From: Ramicandelaber brevisporus
Taxonomy: Eukaryota > Kickxellomycota > Ramicandelaberales > Ramicandelaberaceae
Direction: 5' to 3'
Assembly: GCA_025201865.1 (NCBI GenBank)
Contig: MU602799.1
Location: 4,211 to 49,648, forward strand
Length of the DNA stretch: 45,438 nucleotides
The notes under the pieces: generated by a model
The model's input: only the letters and a program-made list of their open reading frames with translations
Database searches by the model: none
Told to the model about the DNA's origin: nothing
Made by a program: the position numbers and the translations under genes
Part shown: in pieces, positions 38,592 to 45,438 of the stretch
How the letters are laid out: each line of letters starts with the position of its first letter
Numbering within the stretch: position 1 is the stretch's first letter

Positions 38592-39242
38592 TTAGTCTTG
38601 GACATTGATGACACCTCTCATTCCTAGTGCGCAGCTTGGTGTGCAAAAGTACGGGAATTCACCTGCGCCACTATCGAACGTTTTGCTGTACGTCATTGGC
38701 TCCATACCAATTGCCGACTTGAATCCACCGGGCTTCGCAGAGCATCCAGTCTTGTCCATGCTCTGCGTGATGTCATGCAAGCGGACACCGATAAATTTCC
38801 AAATGACTGTATCACCCTTCTTGATGTTGAGGATATCCGGAACAAACTTGCCAAAGTTGTTGGCGATGATGTAGTGGATCTTGCCCTTGATGGACGGGTG
38901 GTGTGGCAGATGGGGGACTGGCGGAGGAGACGAGGAAGCTGGAGGAGGCGGAGACGGTGCAGGTGGCGGGTGAGTATCAGGTGGGGCATTGGGCGGATAT
39001 TGAGGCTGAGGTGGGGTAGGTGGGGTAGGCGGGAGAGGATGCGGTTGTGACGGTGGCTGTGACGGTGGCTGCGGTGGAGACGGAGGACTTGAGGGAATTG
39101 GTGGCGGTGGTTGTGGCGAATCACAATCAGCAGCTGGAGGAGGCGGTGGCGGCGACGGGGGGCTATAGTCATAGGTGGGACTGGCAAAGCTGCCGGTGCA
39201 TACAGCAGCAATAAAGGCGACGATGAAGACTGTGAGTCTCAT
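38592..39242 (-). CDS. Secreted proline-rich cupredoxin (plastocyanin/azurin-like) domain protein
   Basis: The protein is 216 aa from the ATG at 39240-39242. A signal peptide is clear (residues 1 to ~20, hydrophobic VFIVAFIAAVCTGSFA). Residues ~26-115 are an extensin-like Pro/Ser stalk. The cupredoxin domain spans ~118-216 (FVPDILNIKKGDTVIWKF, then RLHDITQ, PGGFKS and the terminal strand). Type 1 copper ligands in this fold are His, Cys, His (Cys+3) and Met (Cys+8). H156, C200 and M208 are present, but position 203 is Ser (CTPSCALGM), so one equatorial ligand is missing. Fungal relatives are usually extracellular or cell-wall proteins. No GPI signal is visible at the C-terminus. Copper binding is doubtful; a structural or altered-metal role, as in copper-free phytocyanins, is possible. 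Confidence 0.88.
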   Translation of the reverse strand: MRLTVFIVAFIAAVCTGSFASPTYDYSPPSPPPPPPAADCDSPQPPPPIPSSPPSPPQPPSQPPSQPHPLPPTPPTPPQPQYPPNAPPDTHPPPAPSPPPPASSSPPPVPHLPHHPSIKGKIHYIIANNFGKFVPDILNIKKGDTVIWKFIGVRLHDITQSMDKTGCSAKPGGFKSAIGMEPMTYSKTFDSGAGEFPYFCTPSCALGMRGVINVQD

Positions 39243-39564
39243 GGTAACTTAGAAAAGGCAGAGTTTAAGAAGAGGTGGATGTTGTTGATACAACTGATGT
39301 GAGAACGACTTTGGAATTCGGATTTGCTTGCAGCTTTATATCACTGCATGTAAACTGACATGTGCTGCCTTTGACATTACTACTACTACTACTACTACGA
39401 CTGTACACAAAGCAGACTAGTGCATCGGCACAGAGAAGAATGTACTTGCACCAATGCTTGAAAAGAAGCAAGGTGCTCTCTTTCCATTCCTTCCTTTCAT
39501 TCTTTGAAGCCTTTCCCTCCTTTTAAAAAAAATAACAAAAAGAAAAGCGAAAGAAAGTAAAAGT
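39243..39564. promoter_or_regulatory. Short intergenic region (cupredoxin promoter / REV3 3' end)
   Basis: This 322-bp gap between two minus-strand genes includes a CTA/TAC trinucleotide run (about 39379-39398) and a purine-rich end near the REV3 stop. No gene is seen and no AATAAA for REV3 was found. Confidence 0.4.
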
Positions 39565-42500
39565 TTACAACTCTTGTAGTGCACTTAACAACGAATCAAC
39601 AGCAGCCGTTTGCCTCTTTGCCGCCACTCTTTCGAACAAAATTGGACAGTCGATCGACACACACGACACTCCATCCTCTGCAGAGTTTGCGCTAGTGTTG
39701 GTGCTATCTGGTGGCAATTGTGCACAGTAGCTACAGATTTCTTGCAGGCCAATGGATCGATATTCGAGCTGTTTTGCTGTTTGTGAAAGAACCAATGCGG
39801 AATTACGAGGGTTTGCCAGGCATGCTGCACAAATGGGAGCACTAGCTGCTGTAGTGGTGGCAGTGGTGGTGGTGGCATTAGTGTTGTTGTGAGGTATGGC
39901 TGCAGAAGAACATACGATACATTTTCGACTCTGGTAGTAGTGAGTAATGTTAGTGCGGCGCATCATTTGTCCATGAGTGTTACTGGACGCGTCACCTTTG
40001 TTGGCAGAGCGCGCATATCGGTCGCTGATGATTCTGGATACAGCTGAATTTGGAGGTTTGTATGCCATTTCGCGATACCATTGGTTGACATCCACTCCCA
40101 GTATTTCAAACACTCGGTTCAGAGCAGGATTGATCATTTTCTGAATATACCACTGGCCATTGATACGCAACGGTGGAGTCTCATCAATCACAACTGTGCC
40201 ATTGATATTTGTATTGCTAGTGGATGCTGGTGGGAATAGTATGTCATTTGGATGCACAACTTGATCAATGAGCCGATTCGAGTCAGCAGTTCGATGCACT
40301 ACAACCCAAGGAACTCTCTCCTTGTGGACGTGCTCAGAATGTGGGTTCTGTTGAAGATGGCGAGCTGCAACAACTGCGCCTGGTGGAAGTCTTGGTGCTT
40401 TCTTCTTGCCGCTATTGGTTGATTTCTTTTGTTCTTTGTCATTTTTATCACCACCATCTTCTCCCTCTCCTTCTCCTTCACCCTCCCTCTCTGCTTCATG
40501 TTCATGTTCATGCTCATGTTCATCCAAAGCAAGTGTCTGCTGATCTTGAGGGATTGCATTGTTGGCACCTTTATATCTACTCAGCTGTCTAACTTCTCTT
40601 GCAATGATTAATTCAGTCAGATTAACATTATCATCCAATACTCTTTTCCATTGTGATTCCAAGTACTCCTTGACCAGTGTCAGATTCTGAGTCTCAAATA
40701 ATCTCTCCAAGCTATTTTTCATCACTCTCTGGACCAATCCGCATCCGTCTCTTCTCACTGTTTCAATCCCTTTTGCGTCAAACTTGCCCCTTTGTTGAGA
40801 CTCTGATTCGTATGAATACCCCACATATCTCTTCTTGCTCATTAATATACATGGTTGGTACACCTTTTCAAACTTGAGTTTGATCGGTGCTGGGTTGGAT
40901 GCAGTGATTGTGTCTGCAATATCACGACCAATTCGGAATGCATCCTCCCGAGTTGCAGCATTCGGAATATGAATGAAGAGTGAATCTGTATCACCGTAAA
41001 CAATTTGCGCACCGAGCCAATCTGGTCTTCTCACTGATGGGTCACCATTGCGACTGTTATCGATGAGTCGAATCGCACGTTCAAGAGTTTCTCTGCCCGT
41101 CATCACAATGGCATCTGCAATATCCGAGCATGGCATTCTACCCGAGAATCCAGCTCCAGTGTATCCATACGTCACATTTGCAATCAATTTGAGTGATAAT
41201 TGCCTAAAATCCAGCATTCGAGACAGTCCACGAATATCACCATTCTCATCATCTTCAGTATTGCTCGCAGCCAGCTTTGAATAGTCCTTCATTGCTGATT
41301 TGATCATTACTCGCGTGTCGAGAATCTCTGCCAGTCCACGTCCAAGTGTGCCACAGCGCACATGTGGCTTCACAAATGCAACTCCATTTGGCGCAATAAT
41401 AACATCATCTTTTAGTAAGCTCAACATGCCATCTTCGGGCTGATAGCCAGTCACTCCCAGTCGTTTAATATGGCTATGTTGTTGTTGTTGTTGCTGCTGC
41501 TGCTGTTGCTGTTGTTGGCCAATATTTGCTTCATGAATGTTTGTATTTACTCTACCAAGACAAGTTGAGTAGCAATAATTATAGGCTATCATAACCGATG
41601 GATACAAGCTCTGGAAATCCAACACAACAACTGGTCCGGCAAAGTATTTGGTTTGTGGTTCCATAACCAGCGGCATGCATTCAGCTGCTCTTTGCGCAGC
41701 CACTTGAGCACGTGTTGGAGTAATCATGACGTAGTTTTCAGGTTTATTCATACGGAGTAGCAACATTGCTTCAACTTTGAACTGAGACCCGCGGGTTACA
41801 ACTGAAAAGAAGTTGATGCCAAATATCCGTGCAAACTCAGTTGTACGGGGAATCATGGCAGATGCATCCAGCAGGGATGACACATACTGAGCTCGATCAA
41901 CATAATACCGAACCGCTCTCCATCTGTGCAACAATGTCGAGTTTCCAGCGCCATTTTCTTCGGAAGTTGAAAGCCATTGAGTGAGAGTCTTGTTTGAGAA
42001 TTTTGGGATTCTAATGTGCAGCATGTGATACACGAGACTCTCCAATGTATAGGATGTTAGTGACTCCAAGTCACTTCGAAGCACTCTCCACAGATTCACA
42101 ACATGTCGACCCACTATATGAATCGATGACATTTTGTTATGGCCCCACTCGTCATGCTCTGATCCAAATCCAGCCAAATGTTCATGATTTGACACAACTC
42201 GTGACAATGAGAGTCCCAGGTTGAGATTAAAAGTAAACAGCGCACGCTCCAGCAGATAGCCCCACGAAGAACGCTGTACATCAAATCCAACCAGGATATC
42301 AGGATCTACATGCTTAACAATAGTGCAGATTTCAGATATGAGATCAAACTCTGATGGAACTCTAAACACCAATGCACCTGGATTGCCGAGTCGCGCAAAA
42401 TGACCATGAGGATCAACCACAATGACGCCGGAAATGACAGCTGGGTTTGATGAAGAGCCGTCACCATCACTATTGGTGCTGGTGTTGGCGTTGCTGCTGC

Positions 42501-43140
42501 CTAGCTGCTGATCTGCTGTGACACGAACTGATGCCAAAACAATTGGATCGTTGTGTGGATCAGGGTCCATGTCGCCACACGTCTGCATGTGCAATTCAAG
42601 AATCATAGATGTTAATGAGGGCGGAGCACGGCGTCGCTTGCCAGATGGCCGACTACTGCTGTTTGTAGACGATACAGACATTGCCGCATATTGCCTGATG
42701 CCGGCCCACTGATTCTGACTAACCTTGAAATCTGGCCGCAGTGTCAATGATTCCTCACTGAAGTGATGTAACTGATGCCGAGTCTGTTTTGAGCGAGCAT
42801 GCTGTGCCTTGGTTCTAGCAGCCTTGTGTGCGATGGCGGCATTTGTGGCAGCTTGGGCATCAGAGGCTTCCTTGGCAGCGAGCCATGCTCGTGTCGAAGA
42901 GGCAGTGGGAGGCTGAGCAGCAGTTGTCCAGCGGTCAATGTGTAATCCAGGGATATCGTGATGTCGAATAGAGCGTGCCATAATCTGTCGAGCCAGTGGA
43001 TAATGTCGGTTTGAGTATTGTGGTTCAGGATGGTTCACGAGCGGTGTACCAGATGCGATTGCATTATCGATCACCAAATGTGCTGATGGCGGTACACTCT
43101 GGTTGAAGACAAATACACGATGCGAGGCTTCTTTGGCCAC

Positions 43141-43182
<42 letters not shown>

Positions 43183-45406
43183 ATGAGATAGGCTTTGTGA
43201 GGTCTCTTCAACGGTGCCCTGAGTAGTAGCTTCATCATTGGTTGTAGCATCTGAATGAATGTCAATAGAAGGTGGTGCTGGTTGTTGTTGCTGCTGCTGT
43301 TGTTGGTTGACTCTTTGCAGACCAGAAGTATTGTGTTCACGAGTGTTGACAAACTGTGGTGGTGTTGAGCTAAACACAAACTCGTCATATATCGAGTCTT
43401 CGTGCTCCAATGAAACTCGTGAACTGGCAGCATCATCGCCATCAGACCTAGACTGTGGACCATCATGCTGCGGGATCATATGGTTAGAGCTGTCCAGCTG
43501 GTACTGTAGAGCTTCGTCGTCAAACTCATCCAATGCGCGCATCAATTCTTCGTCATCAAACTCATCGTCGCCTGCATTCCAGCCCATTTCATCATCGACA
43601 TCGTGTGTAACCGCATCCTCATCGTCGTCATTGTCAGATTGACCGCCAATGTCAGCATCGATATCGGCATCGATGGCTGCAGAGACTAAGCGAGAGTCAT
43701 CTTGTGAAAGGGAGGCAAGAATGTCTTCATCAACTACAAACGAGTTATATTGAGTCTGCAATGTCGGCTTGTTTGGTGGTTGCTGTTGATGAGGAGTCGC
43801 TGGCGGTGACTCAGGATGCTGTTGAATTGCAAAGCAGTCGGCATTCGAGGCAATTAAATTAACTGACTCAAAGGTAGTTGGGACTGTATCGGCCACTGCA
43901 CCGTGCTTTCGGTTGCACAGCTCGCGAAGCTTGTTAATCATCCTCATCCGGCTTTCATCGTTTCCACCATCTTCAACTGTGTTCGCGCGCAAATCACTTG
44001 GAACGTGCATGTCATCTGCATCAAGTAAAGATTGGAACTGTGGCATAATCCGGTGACCAGCATGTGGCCATGGACAATACGCACCTTCTTCCGCTGACAC
44101 AATCACATCTCGTCCAACAACATCACCTTTAGCTCCATACGTACTGTTCAGCATTTCCAAGTCTACTTGTGTACGAGCCTGCGCCAGAATTGCTCGAGTG
44201 GCCCCACCAACTGAGCGATGTTTGGACTGCGATAACAATGGCATCCCGCCAGCCGTTCGTCTCGCATTTTCTTCTCGCCATAGTGTTGCCAACGAGGGAA
44301 TGTACCGAGCAGAAGAATCAGAGTCTGCGACGGATGCTGATGATGGGATGGCCCGCTGAGTGAGCTGTCGCCTGTTGAGAATATCCACTGCAAGAGCATC
44401 GAATTCAATATCTGTAGTAGATTCGCGCGGTGGATGTGATGCTGAGTCTAACCATATCATTGAAGCTGGAGTTGACCGGGAACACCATTCGTCTCCGCCA
44501 TCGGCTTTGTTTGTAACCGTGCGATTCAGCACCGTTGTCTGGAACTGAGTGCCTGATGGTGATTGTGTAAATGCAAGCGCAGTTGTGGCACCAGATGATG
44601 CTTGAGTTAATGCTTCTGCAGTATCACTGGCTTGACCGAGCCCATCATTCACGCTCATACTCACAGAGTCTACATGTGCACTTGGTCCGGTGCATGCTGG
44701 CAGTGGGCCTCTGAATCTCACCTTTTCAAACCTGATCCAACCCATTCCAGCCAGGTTATAGTCGGCCATCGCCTGTAGCCCATATGGAACATGTGCTTCA
44801 TATGCCTGGATCTTTGTACCGCCCACCGCACCACTGGCCAGCACATTTGCAGCTCGATTCAACAAGCTTGGGTGGGCTAGGTATACTTTGAAGAATAGCC
44901 GTTCTCTAGCATGGAATCCGTAGAATGGCATTCCTCGTACAAGAGCCACTGCCAGTACAAATCGCTTCCGAGGCTGATGCTGATGCTTATGACTCTGTCT
45001 TCTTTGTTTGTTAGAGCTGGAATATGTGCTGAGGGCATGGTCGAGACTCGCGCCAAGCTGTACCCGAGCTGCATTGGCAGCTGCAATGTCTCCAGGAGAA
45101 GATGTTGATGGGCCATCGTAAAGCACGTAAAAATATGGCCATATTCCATGGACATGAGCGCAGCAGGTTTGACCAGATGATGTCCTTCCAAACATGCGCA
45201 CTACTGGCAACTCAACTTTAGCTAGTTGCTGCTGCTGATGGTGCTGCTGCTGAGACGGATGTACTGCCAAAGAAGGAGGTGGCTGTGTGGTAGAGAATGG
45301 CGTGTGCTGGGAGGTTGTGTACCAGTCAATATCAATCAGCCGAATGGCAAATCCGTCCTCTGCAGAGTGCTGGAGAACCTCTGGCTGTTCGTGATCCGCA
45401 TGCTGC

Positions 45407-45438
<32 letters not shown>
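39565..45438 (-). CDS. REV3: DNA polymerase zeta catalytic subunit REV3 (5' end beyond window)
   Basis: The frame is open to the right edge: 1957 codons are visible and no start is seen. Upstream of a TTG at 45268-45270 the frame continues with the family's N-terminal beta strand (FAIRLIDIDWYTT, about 45330-45370) and a Gln run. REV3 is the B-family polymerase of translesion synthesis, working with Rev7 and the Pol31/32 subunits. The N-terminal block (VPYGLQAMADYNLAGMGW), the degenerate exonuclease region without a DxE motif, motif A (DFQSLYPSVM, ~41590-41625), motif B (KLIANVTYGYTGAGFSG, ~41120-41195) and motif C (YGDTDS, ~40985-41003) are all present. Two C-terminal Cys clusters follow: CysA (CIVC...CAAC, ~39825-39945) and CysB (CSYC...CVSIDC, ~39640-39740), the latter the Fe-S site. 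Poly-Ala and poly-Gln insertions occur, one inside the palm region. Confidence 0.95.
41472..41517 (-). repeat. Poly-Gln tract inside the REV3 polymerase core
   Basis: About 15 CAA/CAG codons lie between motif A and the conserved NGVAFVKP block. Confidence 0.85.
43139..43183 (-). repeat. (GCA)n poly-Ala tract in REV3
   Basis: About 14 GCT/GCA-phase units encode consecutive Ala. This is the same trinucleotide that encodes Gln elsewhere, read in another frame. Confidence 0.85.
45382..45438 (-). repeat. CAG/CAA run at the right window edge, in the REV3 frame
   Basis: The run (CTG/TTG on the plus strand, from about 45401) encodes poly-Gln in the REV3 frame. Its end lies outside the window. Confidence 0.8.

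Noticed and set aside
39565-45270. REV3 start at the TTG at 45268-45270
   Set aside because: TTG is an unlikely fungal start, and the same frame continues upstream through a conserved REV3 N-terminal strand to the window edge.

Overview
The window is nuclear DNA from an intron-poor fungus. The best evidence is a Zn2Cys6 regulator with a fungal_trans domain, together with fungal-style F-box/WD40, BCKD/PDK-type kinase, PKA regulatory, KIN1 and KH proteins. All 13 complete coding regions read as single uninterrupted ORFs, and several carry very long CAG/CAA (Gln) tracts. One gene encodes a mitochondrial, animal-type glutamate dehydrogenase instead of the usual ascomycete/basidiomycete NADP form. 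That and the lack of introns suggest to me an early-diverging fungal lineage (for example Zoopagomycota/Kickxellomycotina or a relative). This placement is an inference and was not tested.

Layout, left to right: F-box/WD40 protein (-, 315-3878) divergent from the GPI-GlcNAc transferase catalytic subunit (+, 4697-6262); mitochondrial PDK/BCKDK-type kinase (+, 7228-9198); Zn2Cys6 transcription factor (+, 9707-14440); an unrecognised Q/P-rich protein (+, 14751-16754); bHLH factor (+, 17783-18937) convergent with glutamate dehydrogenase (-, 19195-20739); SAP30-like Sin3-binding protein (-, 21520-22893) divergent from the PKA regulatory subunit (+, 23465-25060), which converges on a CCR4-NOT Not3/5-type protein (-, 25355-27415). 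A 2.5 kb non-coding interval follows. Then come the KIN1/MARK-type kinase (+, 29871-35381), a triple-KH RNA-binding protein (+, 35883-38165), a secreted cupredoxin-like protein (-, 38592-39242) and the DNA polymerase zeta catalytic subunit REV3 (-, 39565 to beyond the right edge).

The genes are ordinary eukaryotic single units covering ubiquitin ligase targeting, GPI anchoring, mitochondrial metabolism, transcription, cAMP signalling, mRNA decay, polarity kinase signalling and translesion synthesis. I see no operon, mobile element, CRISPR array, rRNA or convincing tRNA. I found no clear new multi-gene system. The most interesting points are family-level departures: a Not3/5 protein that stops just inside its NOT box, a cupredoxin with Ser where the second copper His should be, an animal-type GDH with an antenna-like region, low-complexity insertions inside conserved domains (REV3 palm, bHLH loop, SAP30 domain, kinase ATPase domain), a near-identical 93-bp in-frame tandem duplication in the KIN1 gene, and an unrecognised two-domain protein.
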